From assembly GCF_002741075.1 (NCBI RefSeq), contig NZ_CP016634.1:2960501-3024500 (forward strand): 64,000 bases of DNA. Reading direction: 5' to 3'. Under the pieces are notes generated by a model. That model saw only the letters and a program-made list of their open reading frames with translations, made no database searches and was not told the origin of the DNA. A program made the translations under genes and the position numbers. The DNA comes from Pseudomonas putida (GTDB lineage: Bacteria > Pseudomonadota > Gammaproteobacteria > Pseudomonadales > Pseudomonadaceae). Positions 35,880 through 44,131 of this stretch are shown in pieces; within the stretch, counting starts at the first letter, position 1; every line of letters begins with the position of its first letter.

Positions 35880-36039
35880 AGCGCTGGCCCTCTTTGCAGC
35901 GTGTATTGTTCTGGCAGGCTTTGTGTCTGAGTACATCAACGCCAGAAAGCAGGCACTAGATACGCCTGTGCGGATCACCATTCGCGTACTCGATGGGAAT
36001 AGCCAGCCCATTCCCGATACCGTCGCGTTGGTCAAATAG
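35866..36039 (+). CDS. Small membrane-anchored or secreted protein, 57 residues
   Basis: MIKLKALALFAACIVLAGFV begins with a hydrophobic segment that could be a signal anchor, followed by SEYINARKQALDTPVRITIR and a C-terminal VLDGNSQPIPDTVALVK. The ATG lies inside the preceding 26-residue frame. A clear terminator follows at 36135. Function unknown; both small frames sit at the boundary with acquired DNA. Confidence 0.5.
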   Translation: MIKLKALALFAACIVLAGFVSEYINARKQALDTPVRITIRVLDGNSQPIPDTVALVK

Positions 36040-36134
36040 CAGCTTAAGGTGGGGGAAAACGCAGGAACTCTGAAGATGTTTTCGCTAGCCGCTTGCTCTG
36101 CAATGTAGCGAGATGAGGTGTCGCCGGCACCATG

Positions 36135-36171
36135 AAAAAGCCCCACTCAGAACGTTCTGAGTAGGGCTTTT
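36135..36171. terminator. Bidirectional intrinsic terminator
   Basis: AAAAAGCCCcACTCAGAAC pairs with GTTCTGAGTaGGGCTTTT, a 14-pair stem with one mismatch, A-run on the left and T-run on the right. Ends the small-gene pair. Confidence 0.85.
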
Positions 36172-36237
36172 GCTGTCATCCTGCTGTCACAGCCTGCTTT
36201 ACTGTTACGTTGAAACTGCTGGAGACCTCGATTTTAC

Positions 36238-36260
36238 TGGTGCCGGAGACAGGAGTCGAA
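36238..36260 (-). other. tRNA-Leu-like 3' end remnant, possible attachment site
   Basis: Read on the minus strand the 23 bases end in CTCCTGTCTCCGGCACCA, preceded by TTCGA: a T-loop plus acceptor strand and CCA resembling the 3' end of a leucine tRNA. No 5' half follows; beyond it, in place of the tRNA body, is unrelated sequence. It stands just before AT-rich acquired genes. The surrounding 36172-36596 shows no gene. A matching copy was not seen elsewhere in the window. Confidence 0.4.
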
Positions 36261-36596
36261 TCAGCTAGCTCAACGCCAGAGAATCAGGCGTTGAATTCAG
36301 TTTGAATATGCAAAAAGGCACTCATCTAGGTACTCAGCTCGGGCTCGGGCTCGTCTTCACAAGGGAATGCGATTGAGGGCTACCTTCGGCGCTCTCAGCG
36401 GTAGGACAAAGGACAAAGCATCCTCACGGTGATATCCGAGCTGGTGAGCCTGTAGGTAGAGCTGAGACACCGCCGGTAACAGCTGCTTTCCTTGCCGGTG
36501 GCCCAAGGTTGGGCCATCATCCGTTCACGACCTAGCTTGAGTACTCAGTAAAAAGCACCACCCCTCGCTCAAGCGCCATCCAGAACAGAGAAAAAT

Positions 36597-38028
36597 ATGA
36601 GCAGTTATATCTTCAGTAGCATTGAGGCAAGCGCAGAAATTGAAGGTTTTCTGCATGAGCTGGCCGATTGGTGCGCACAAAAATTCGTACAGTGCTACAT
36701 CATCGACAAGCCACTGATTGAAGTCAAAGGCAACTACGAATCAGACAAATGTTTCGCCATATTAATCCCAAAACGAAAGATCGTATTCGCAAGTTGCAGC
36801 ACAGACGAAAACACCCTATCAGAATATGCCGATGATTTCGTTGAGGATATTGGCTACATCTCAACAAAATTCAACTACAAAGAAAAAATCGGTCGACCGA
36901 AGCGCTGGCAAAATGTTTTAACCTCTCAGAAGCCAAACGCCGAAAATCTATCAATAGCAGAATACCTTGAAGCGTCGGAACTAGACAATCCAGAAGAACA
37001 ACGCCTTTCAGAATTGCTTGTTTCATTAGCCACCGGCAGCATTAACGACATCGAACGTGTCGGTGTAGAAGTACCTGAAAATGACCTCGATCGAATTAAG
37101 CGTAATATTTTGCTTTTCGATGGAGATCAGACTCGCTTCGTATATCAAGACTTGAAACAAAAAGAAGTCCGCATACAAGGTCTCTCAGGGACCGGCAAAA
37201 CTGAGTTACTGCTTCACAAGCTTAAAGAGCTCTACGTTGCCGATGACAGTTCCAAAATTGCTGTCACGTGCCACAACAAAATTCTTGCCGCTAACCTTCG
37301 AGCAAGAATCCCGAAGTTCTTTAACTTCATGAAGGTTGAGCAGCAGATTGAATGGAACCATAGGCTTCTTTGTGTTCATGCATGGGGTTCATCTGGCCAG
37401 CCATATTCCGGCGCATACGCAGCTATTTGCAGCGCGTACGATATCCCCTGCCACCCCTGGTCACGCTCCATGGATTTTGACCGAGCTTGCTCACTGTCTT
37501 TAGAAGCACTGAAAGCGAAAGGTGGAACGGACGGAGTATATGCGTTCGATTACATGCTGATCGATGAAAGTCAAGATTTCCCCGAGAGTTTCTTTGTGCT
37601 ATGCGAACTGGCAACAAAAAACTCTCTATTCATAGCCGGCGACATATTCCAAAGCATTTTCGACGAAAGAAAAAACGCCGGAGCTAAGGCGGAATTTACA
37701 CTTAGCAAGTGCTACCGCACGGCACCCACTACGCTTATGTTCGCACAGGCGCTAGCTATGGGATACTTCGAAGACCGGAAACTTAACTGGCTAGACAACG
37801 ACGATTTAGATGCTTGCGGCTACCAAAACCATACCGATCCGCACACGGGAGAGCTAATTCTCAAGCGCGAGCCTATCAGCAGATTTGAAGACATATCTCA
37901 AGAAAGCAGAAGCGTAGACTTAATTCGCTTAAATGGAGAGTATCGTCAGCAAAGCTGCCTGCAAATCATAGAATGCATAAGAGATATAAAAAGACAGTAC
38001 CCCAACGTAACTGCAAATGATGTCGGTA
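36597..38028 (+). pseudogene. UvrD/Rep-type superfamily 1 helicase, 5' part (split by IS3)
   Basis: First 477 codons of a helicase that would be 668 residues if intact. Walker A GLSGTGKTELLLHKL lies near residue 195, Walker B DYMLIDESQDFPESF near 320, and the motif IV-like KCYRTAPTT near 370. Residues 1-170 form an unrecognised N-terminal domain. The gene is interrupted at 38028 by an IS3-family element; deleting it and one GTA copy restores the frame as GIIMIDKGK. The IS adds the tail MNRPWFRRHLQAS and a stop. Lower GC than the flanks indicates transfer. With the following unknown gene it could be a defence-type pair; inferred. Confidence 0.85.
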
Positions 38029-38091
38029 TGAATCGCCCCTGGTTTCGTAGACACCTCCAAGCCTCATAATGAGGCCCAAATAGGAGGTGCC

Positions 38092-38370
38092 ATGAGTCGT
38101 CAGCGTTACCCCGAAGAATTCAAGATCGAAGCGGTCAAGCAAGTGACCGAGAAAGGCAAACCTGTCGCCGATGTCGCCCAGCGCCTGGGCATGTCCGTGC
38201 ACAGTCTTTACGCCTGGATCAAGGTCTACAGCAAGCCCCAAGAGCAGCGTCAGCAAGACGACGATCAGCAGGCCGAACTGCGCAAGCTACGCGCTGAACT
38301 CAAGCGCGTGACGGAAGAGCGAGACATCTTAAAAAAGGCCGCCGCGTACTTTGCCAAGGAGTGCGGCTGA
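38092..38370 (+). CDS. IS3-family transposase OrfA
   Basis: A 92-residue helix-turn-helix protein (RYPEEFKIEAVKQVTEKGKP, VAQRLGMSVHSLYAWIKVY) with a C-terminal leucine-zipper-like coil (ELRKLRAELKRVTEERDILK). It recognises the IS ends. Near its end is A-AAA-AAG at 38331-38337, in the phase needed for a -1 shift into orfB to make the OrfAB transposase. Confidence 0.93.
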   Translation: MSRQRYPEEFKIEAVKQVTEKGKPVADVAQRLGMSVHSLYAWIKVYSKPQEQRQQDDDQQAELRKLRAELKRVTEERDILKKAAAYFAKECG

Positions 38371-39242
38371 AGTACGCCTTCATCAAGAAGCACTCGACTG
38401 ATTACCCGGTGCGGCGCCTTTGCCAAACCCTCAAGGTGCACCCCAGCGGCTATTACGCCTGGCTGGCCGAGCCTCAATCTGCCCGAGCAAAAGAAGATCA
38501 ACGTCTGCTTGGCTTGATCAAACACGCTTGGCTGGAAAGCGGAGGTGTATACGGCTACCGCAAAATTCACGATGACCTGCGTGAGCTGGGAGAGGAATGC
38601 GGCCGAAATCGAGTCAGGCGCTTGATGCAGGCGGAGGGGCTGCGTTCTCAAACGGGCTATCGGCGGCGTCCAGGGTTCTATGGTGGAAAACCAACAGTGG
38701 CCTCGCCCAACCACCTCGCGCGGCAGTTCAAGGTAAGTGAGCCGAACAAGGTCTGGGTGACAGATATCACTTACATCCGCACCTATGAAGGGTGGCTCTA
38801 CCTCGCGGTAGTGCTGGATCTGTTCTCACGCCAAGTAATTGGTTGGTCAATGAAGCCAAGGATGTGCAGCGACCTGGCTATCGACGCGATGTTGATGGCT
38901 GTTTGGCGACGCAAGCCTCAGCAGCAAGTTATGATTCACTCAGATCAAGGCAGTCAGTTCAGTAGCTCGGATTGGAAAAGCTTTTTGAAGGCCAACAATG
39001 TAATCAGCAGCATGAGCCGGCGGGGAAACTGCCACGACAATGCTGTAGCCGAGAGCTTTTTCCAGCTTTTGAAGCGAGAGCGAATCCGACGAAAGATCTA
39101 CACAACCCGTGAAGAAGCCCGAAGTGATATTTTCGATTACATCGAGATGTTCTATAACCCTAAACGCCGACACAGCAGTGCTATGCAGCTGTCTCCAGTA
39201 GAGTATGAGAAACGCTATTTCCTGAGCTTGGAGAGTGTCTAG
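38361..39242 (+). CDS. IS3-family transposase OrfB
   Basis: A 293-residue rve-type integrase domain, expressed chiefly as a fusion with OrfA through the A6G slip site. The catalytic triad is visible: D in VWVTDITYIRT, D in IHSDQGSQFSS, and E in NAVAESFFQLLKRE, with the usual 35-residue spacing between the second and third. The C-terminal YNPKRRHSSAMQLSPVEYE is the family ending. The frame lies -1 relative to orfA. Confidence 0.94.
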   Translation: MRLKYAFIKKHSTDYPVRRLCQTLKVHPSGYYAWLAEPQSARAKEDQRLLGLIKHAWLESGGVYGYRKIHDDLRELGEECGRNRVRRLMQAEGLRSQTGYRRRPGFYGGKPTVASPNHLARQFKVSEPNKVWVTDITYIRTYEGWLYLAVVLDLFSRQVIGWSMKPRMCSDLAIDAMLMAVWRRKPQQQVMIHSDQGSQFSSSDWKSFLKANNVISSMSRRGNCHDNAVAESFFQLLKRERIRRKIYTTREEARSDIFDYIEMFYNPKRRHSSAMQLSPVEYEKRYFLSLESV

Positions 39243-39263
39243 AAAACCAGGGGCGATTCAGTA

Positions 39264-39838
39264 TTATCATGATCGACAAAGGAAAAGCAATTTACGAAAT
39301 GTCTGACATGCTTGCTCAGATCATACCTAGAGAAGTCGGCTGGCCTGTTAACAAAGCCTATGAATCTGGTAATCCAAGCAAAGATGGAGAGCTTTTCCTC
39401 AGCAACACTAACCATGTGAAGGGCTTAGAGTTCCCATTTGTAATCTGCGTAACCTCCCACCTCTCGGAGTCATTCAATCATCGAAATGCACTCTACATGG
39501 CAATTACGAGGTCCTTCCTTAAGACGTATTTTTTAGTCCCGAATGGGGCTATGAATCAAACGCTCGACAGGATTCAGGAAGGTCTAGAAAAGATCTCCGA
39601 AAGCGGTGTATTGAGAGTCATGCCGCCACCAGCTGAAGAACAAGATCGAATTAGAGCCTCCGTCAAATGGCATGGCAGACTTAAATCTTTCGATGATCTC
39701 GCGTTAGACATTCTCACAGAACTGGGCACACCTGAATCTCAAGTCGCTCGTTATCTCAGTGCAATGAAGTCTCTCCTCGATCCTGATGCATCTAAAGTCG
39801 AGATCCACAAGCTTGCCCGTAAGCTTACGTCGGAATAG
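39264..39838 (+). pseudogene. UvrD-type helicase, 3' part (split by IS3)
   Basis: Last 191 codons of the interrupted helicase. Motif V is NHVKGLEFPFVICVTSHL and motif VI YMAITRSFLKTYFLVP, both C-terminal features of the UvrD/Rep group. The tail (DLALDILTELGTPESQVARY) is helical and unrecognised. An internal ATG at 39269 could give a truncated 189-residue product, but it would lack ATP binding. The downstream gene starts six bases after the stop. Confidence 0.85.
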
Positions 39839-39844
39839 CTCGGC

Positions 39845-40486
39845 ATGACGGTAAATATTTTCAAAGTGGACCAATATCAGACTGAAGCTTTCACTAAGGC
39901 CATACGCAGCAGGTTTGATATTTTGAGACTATGGATGGACTCAATAAAAGTAATCATCAACTACTTTCCACCGCATGAAGCTATTACTGCCGCAGAAATC
40001 CACATCCACAACTCCAGAATGAGTAGACTATTTTACTCCAGCGGCCCTAAAACTTTTTCCGTAGCCTTTCCATTTAGGGTTGAAGCCGATGCAGGCTCAT
40101 TTACCGTAAAAACCATCTCCGGCATTGATATTGATAGTAGGCTATCCTCAGAAATACTACTGATAGCATCACTTCTGAAAAATAATGGCTTGATCAATGA
40201 GTGGACTCTAGCGGAACATTTCGAAAGCCAGGGTGGGGCTTCAAATGACTTTTGGCCTGTTCTGGCCGAGCTACTTGATGCAGAAGACGGATATCTGCGC
40301 TTCGACCATGACCCCGACAGACGAGATGGGCACAAACACCCCTTAGACCATGCCGACCTTTTTTATACCAATGGAGCCAGCTTCAAAATTGGACTGCATG
40401 AAAAAATTGCACTTGATGAAATTATAGACATACTCAACCGGGAAACAGACTGCCACTATCTTGGCCGAGTGACAGAGCGAAAATAG
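39845..40486 (+). CDS. Uncharacterised partner of the helicase, 213 residues
   Basis: MTVNIFKVDQYQTEAFTKAI starts a mixed alpha/beta protein with no membrane segment or signal. Blocks such as SGIDIDSRLSSEILLIASLL and EHFESQGGASNDFWPVLAEL are not from a family I know. It follows the helicase gene by six bases, so they were an operon before the IS insertion. GC is as low as in the helicase. Partner genes of UvrD-like helicases in islands are often parts of anti-phage systems, but nothing here proves it. The region 40487-40629 after it has a perfect GGGAGCGCC-AA-GGCGCTCCC hairpin (40579-40598) that may end the operon. Confidence 0.65.
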   Translation: MTVNIFKVDQYQTEAFTKAIRSRFDILRLWMDSIKVIINYFPPHEAITAAEIHIHNSRMSRLFYSSGPKTFSVAFPFRVEADAGSFTVKTISGIDIDSRLSSEILLIASLLKNNGLINEWTLAEHFESQGGASNDFWPVLAELLDAEDGYLRFDHDPDRRDGHKHPLDHADLFYTNGASFKIGLHEKIALDEIIDILNRETDCHYLGRVTERK

Positions 40487-40629
40487 CGGACTTTAGCGCA
40501 TCACTCGAAAATCCCAAATGGCTCGCGGCTTCTGCCCGCTCTCAAGCGAACTGCAACACGATTGGTTTGTTACACGGAGGGAGCGCCAAGGCGCTCCCCC
40601 TTATCTCTGGCAGCCCGATGTTTAGCCAA

Positions 40630-40893
40630 TCATAGGGCGACGCTATCTTTTCTCAAACAAGCACCGGACTCCCCGACCTTGCTTGCAGCTCTCAGACTGG
40701 CTAAAAAATCTCGTTCGATGACCTTCCCGTCTCGAACGCTAGTGAAAGTCGCTTTTTTCATCCAGAGATGATCTTTTCTGCTCTTGTTAGGCACGACGGT
40801 GAGCATGATTTCCACTGCCGGGCTTCCTGAAAACACTCCGGAAACTTCAGGTTTATTGAACCGGAAAGTCAGCTCATTATCGTCTGTTGCAGT
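40630..40893 (-). pseudogene. Lipoprotein gene, 3' part (split by IS66)
   Basis: C-terminal part of a lipoprotein whose N-terminal part lies at 42935-43197. Removing the IS66 element and one GTTGCAGT copy joins ...SVTAT with DDNELTFRFNKPEVSGVF in frame, giving 172 residues. The end DFLASLRAASKVGESGACLR is unrecognised. Without its signal this fragment is inactive. Confidence 0.8.
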
Positions 40894-40938
40894 GTAAGCG
40901 CTCCATGAACCCCACCTAACCAACGATGGGCAGAGCAC

Positions 40939-42471
40939 TCAGCTATGTATTTGAGGTGTGCAATTCCACGGCAGCAGCGCTTCGTAGTCTTCCACTGAGG
41001 CCGCATGCGGCAAGCGTTCCAGTGCGTGGCGCAGCCACGCATAGGGCTCTTGGCCGTTGGCTTTGGCCGTTTCTACCAAGCTGTAAAGTTGTGCGCTGGC
41101 AGTGGCACCTTTGGGCGTGTCACTGAACAACCAGTTCTTTCTGCCGATGACAAACGGGCGGATCGCTCGCTCGGCTGCGTTGTTGTCGATCGGTAAGCAG
41201 CCGTGCTCGACGTAGCGTTCCAACTTGCTCCAGTTGCTGGCCAAGTAGCCGATGGCCTTGCCCAAGGCATTCTGCGTCGTGACCTGAGGTTGCGTTTTCT
41301 CTACCCAGCTTTTCAGTTGAGCCAGCAATGGCAGGCTGCGCTCCATGCGGGCAGCCTTACGATCTTCATCGCTGCCGTCCTTAAGGTCGCGCTCGATGCC
41401 ATACAGCTTGTTGATCAAATTCAGGGCGATGTCTGCGCGCCCGGTTTTACCCTTGGGCTGCACTTTCTGCGCTTCGACGAACTTGCGGCGTGCGTGCGCC
41501 CAACAGCCCAATCGCTCCACGCCGTCCTGCGCGGCCAGCGCGTTGTAACCGGCGTAGTCGTCGGTCATGACATAGCCGCGATAGCCATCCAACAGGCGCG
41601 TCGGCACCTCCTGCGCTCGGCTAGTGGCGTAGTCGAAAAGGATCACCGGGCGATCAGGTGGGCCGCCGGTTTGTACCCACATCCAGGATTGGCTGCTGAG
41701 CTCACGACCCGGCTCTTTCAACACCTGCACACGTGTTTCGTCACAGTGGATGATCCGACTGCTCAACAGGCTTTCGCGCATCAGATTCAGCAGCGGTTGG
41801 AAGTGCTCGCTGCATTGAATCACCCAGCGTGCCAAGGTTTGGCGCGAGATATCGATACCGTGGCGCCCCAACACTTTTTCGAAGCGATGAAGCGGCAAGC
41901 TGTCTACGTATTTGGTGGTGAGCAGCATGGCCAGCACACTCGGGCTAGCCATGCTCTTCTCGATCACCTGGGCAGGCTTGTCCGCCGTTACGGGCGCTGA
42001 CTCGCAGTTGCGGCAGCCATACACCTTGCGAACATGTTTGATGACGCGAATCTGCATCGGGACGATTTCAAGCTGTTCGCTGACCTCTTCACCGATGGCA
42101 TGTTTGCGGCAGCCACAAGCGCACGTCAGCTCATGCTCGGGCAGTTCGTGGACAACCTCGATACGCGGTAAATCAGCCGGCAGAGGTTTGCGTTTACCAC
42201 GGCGCTTGGTCGGTGCAACGACTTCTTCATCGCCAGCCTCATCCAAGGGTTCTGCCAGGCTTTCCGCTTCGTCGAAGAGCGGCAACTGTGGCGTCGCCGC
42301 ATCGCTTGTCTGCTCGGTCTTGCGCCCGAACAGGCGCTGGCGCAACAGCGCAACTTCCTCTTCGAGATGAACGATCTTGCCCTTGTCGGACGCGCGCTCG
42401 TTGATCATCTGCTCAAGCAGTTGCTTGAGCAGAACAGGATCGTCAGGGAGGTCTTCGGGCATGGAAATCAT
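40939..42471 (-). CDS. tnpC: IS66-family transposase TnpC
   Basis: A 510-residue transposase. An N-terminal coiled coil ([20 protein letters not shown] region to about 70), a zinc finger ([15 protein letters not shown]... and YGCRNCES), then the DDE core with [32 protein letters not shown] and [20 protein letters not shown]. The C-terminal [20 protein letters not shown] is the family ending. Length is normal for IS66 TnpC. Confidence 0.94.
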   Translation of the reverse strand: MISMPEDLPDDPVLLKQLLEQMINERASDKGKIVHLEEEVALLRQRLFGRKTEQTSDAATPQLPLFDEAESLAEPLDEAGDEEVVAPTKRRGKRKPLPADLPRIEVVHELPEHELTCACGCRKHAIGEEVSEQLEIVPMQIRVIKHVRKVYGCRNCESAPVTADKPAQVIEKSMASPSVLAMLLTTKYVDSLPLHRFEKVLGRHGIDISRQTLARWVIQCSEHFQPLLNLMRESLLSSRIIHCDETRVQVLKEPGRELSSQSWMWVQTGGPPDRPVILFDYATSRAQEVPTRLLDGYRGYVMTDDYAGYNALAAQDGVERLGCWAHARRKFVEAQKVQPKGKTGRADIALNLINKLYGIERDLKDGSDEDRKAARMERSLPLLAQLKSWVEKTQPQVTTQNALGKAIGYLASNWSKLERYVEHGCLPIDNNAAERAIRPFVIGRKNWLFSDTPKGATASAQLYSLVETAKANGQEPYAWLRHALERLPHAASVEDYEALLPWNCTPQIHS

Positions 42472-42489
42472 GCCGCGGATTATACCGAA

Positions 42490-42849
42490 TCAGGCGACGT
42501 ATCGAGGCGTCAAAACCTGATGCGGACGGTTGCGCCAGAGGTCGAAGCCGTCGAGTAGCCAGTTCAGTTCCTGAACGGTCAGTACGATGGCCACGTCAGT
42601 CGGATCGGGTGAGGTTTTGAACCGTTCGGAGTCCAGGCGTTTGAGCCAGAGGCAGAAGCCGTTGCGTTCCCAGTACAAGATCTTCACGCGGTTGCGCGGC
42701 TTGTTGAGAAAGACGAAAAGCACCGGGTCGAACACTGCCACTTTGATATCGAGTTCGACCAGCGCAGCCAGGCCATCGATGGACTTTCGGAAGTCGACGG
42801 GCTTGGGGTAGAGGTACACTTTTTCGACTTTGGCGTCGGGTCGCATCAT
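42490..42849 (-). CDS. tnpB: IS66-family accessory protein TnpB
   Basis: A 119-residue IS66 Orf2-like protein: MMRPDAKVEKVYLYPKPVDF, RKSIDGLAALVE, then LYWERNGFCLWLKRLDSERF. It is needed for transposition of IS66 elements; the exact role is unclear. The ATG at 42849 gives the family start; a longer reading adds unrelated residues. It is 18 bases upstream of tnpC. Confidence 0.93.
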   Translation of the reverse strand: MMRPDAKVEKVYLYPKPVDFRKSIDGLAALVELDIKVAVFDPVLFVFLNKPRNRVKILYWERNGFCLWLKRLDSERFKTSPDPTDVAIVLTVQELNWLLDGFDLWRNRPHQVLTPRYVA

Positions 42850-42934
42850 GGTCGGCGAACTCCAGAAAGAAATCGGGAGCACAGCATCGGGGATTAGGTA
42901 AGCGCTTTGAATGTGGGGTTCATGGAGCGCTTAC

Positions 42935-43197
42935 GTTGCAGTCACGCTCTGTTCGCTGGTGAGAGGAGCTCCCAGCTTCGCAGCGATTGGGAATCTGGCC
43001 GAGTACAAAGCTTTACCGTCGTGGACCTGTTTGGTGATATCCAGAAGATATTGCTCGCGATCCGAGGCGCTAGTAGGGGGCGCGCACTCCTCTCCCTCCG
43101 CAACGAAGTATTTCCCCTCAAAGGCGTAATCGCTCTGCCAGCACCCGGCAAGGGAGGCGGATGCCACAGCCAGCATCACCAGTTTCCATTTTTTCAC
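42935..43197 (-). pseudogene. Lipoprotein gene, 5' part (split by IS66)
   Basis: Starts with GTG at 43197 (AAGGAG eight bases upstream): a signal KKWKLVMLAVASASLAGC with a lipobox LAGC, then WQSDYAFEGKYFVAEGEECA. The IS66 element enters after SVTAT. Intact length would be 172 residues. It is the third gene of a small operon with the 56- and 75-residue frames upstream. Lipoproteins of this size occur in conjugative elements, which fits the neighbours. Confidence 0.8.
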
Positions 43198-43229
43198 ACA
43201 GCACACTCCTTGATAACAATTTGCCATTA

Positions 43230-43457
43230 TCACCTCTCCCCCTGTCTTGAGCCACCAGACGCGCCTAAGGCGTTGAGCTCCTTCACAAAAAGCTGGGCAC
43301 GAAACTCGTCAAGGCTCAACAAGGCTGGCATCCAGTAGAGTCGGATGACTGGCCCTTCCGATGCCACAAATACCCGTCGTCTCACCGCCAGCCTCCAACT
43401 CCAGGAAGGAAACATTGCAGATAGAACGGCAAGATCCTTCATATCGGCATACATCAT
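43230..43457 (-). CDS. Small hypothetical protein, 75 residues
   Basis: MMYADMKDLAVLSAMFPSWS begins a basic protein with the segment LYWMPALLSLDEFRAQLFVK. Its ATG overlaps the stop of the preceding membrane-protein gene (ATGA), which supports translation. I do not recognise the family. It probably belongs to the conjugative-element remnant. Confidence 0.55.
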   Translation of the reverse strand: MMYADMKDLAVLSAMFPSWSWRLAVRRRVFVASEGPVIRLYWMPALLSLDEFRAQLFVKELNALGASGGSRQGER

Positions 43458-43624
43458 GGTTTGCCCTCGTCATTCCCTTCCCGGAGCTCAATCCACTCGG
43501 CAATGGCCCATAACCCCACGCCCAAAATTGCCAATCCGATTACCAGCCATGGAGGTACTAAGCGATTCGTTCCCAGCAAATACCCTCCCCCAGCGCATAC
43601 AACCGTGATCAAAAGAGTCTTCAT
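43454..43624 (-). CDS. Small membrane protein, 56 residues
   Basis: MKTLLITVVCAGGGYLLGTN begins a two-helix membrane peptide; the second helix is PPWLVIGLAILGVGLWAIAE, ending in a charged EWIELREGNDEGKP. AGGAG lies six bases before the ATG at 43624, deciding the start over an ATG two codons earlier. First gene of the operon that ends in the split lipoprotein. The 507-base region upstream (43625-44131) holds only a doubtful plus-strand frame at 43806-44066. Confidence 0.6.
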   Translation of the reverse strand: MKTLLITVVCAGGGYLLGTNRLVPPWLVIGLAILGVGLWAIAEWIELREGNDEGKP

Positions 43625-44131
43625 GCTCATCTCCTCTCCCAGTAGAGGGGGAAGCAAAACACCACTTGGCATGGTGTCATCGGGCCACGGAAAAAAATGC
43701 TCACTACCCCAAGTGGGAATCGAGGAGTTCGTGGCGGATCTCATAGGTAAGCCGGGGTGTATCAACAGTCCCCCAAAGCACGAGAGGGTGCGCCGATGAT
43801 TCTCAGTGGTTTTTCGGAGATTTTCGCTGGGTAGTCACTGGTGTGGCGCAGGCTTGATTGGGTCTGGCGACGCCATGCCAATGGCAGGGCGAAGAACCAG
43901 TGACTCATCTCAGAGGAGCCTTAAAGGTGAGTCACTGGAACGGCAGTTGCGAGCTTGTGCGGCCAACTGCTTCGGCAACGCAAAAGCGGTGCCCCCAATT
44001 GAGTTGTTAGGGCGCCGCGAATGCATCTGTTGGTTTCTTTCGGAAATGGAGGGCTTGTACAGATGAGCCCCGCAAAAAGCGACGTCATCACCTGTACCAG
44101 GGCGGTCAGCGCCGCCCCCCTTGCCCGAACT

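Larger units (their letters stand above)
38029..39260 (+). mobile_element. IS3-family insertion sequence, 1232 bp
   Basis: Terminal inverted repeats TGAATCGCCCCTGGTTTCGT (left) and TGAATCGCCCCTGGTTTTCT (right, reversed) with CA-proximal continuation AGACA on both. A 3-base target duplication GTA lies at 38026-38028 and 39261-39263. It carries orfA and orfB joined by a -1 frameshift window. The intact termini and exact duplication suggest recent insertion. Confidence 0.95.
40894..42934 (-). mobile_element. IS66-family insertion sequence, 2041 bp
   Basis: Both termini read GTAAGCGCTCCATGAACCCC inward and are flanked by the 8-base duplication GTTGCAGT (40886-40893 and 42935-42942), the size typical of IS66. 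Contains tnpB and tnpC but no room for tnpA (only 85 bases before tnpB). Exact duplication suggests recent movement. Confidence 0.95.

Noticed and set aside
43975..44040. Possible integron attC-like site (GTTAGGG near 44006)
   Set aside because: The core lacks the GTTRRRY consensus at its last base, and no inverse core or integron integrase is present.
43806..44066. 86-residue plus-strand frame (MVFRRFSLGSHWCGAGLIGS)
   Set aside because: No ribosome site, no family, odd composition; lies in a gap between minus-strand operons. Could be real, but not supportable.
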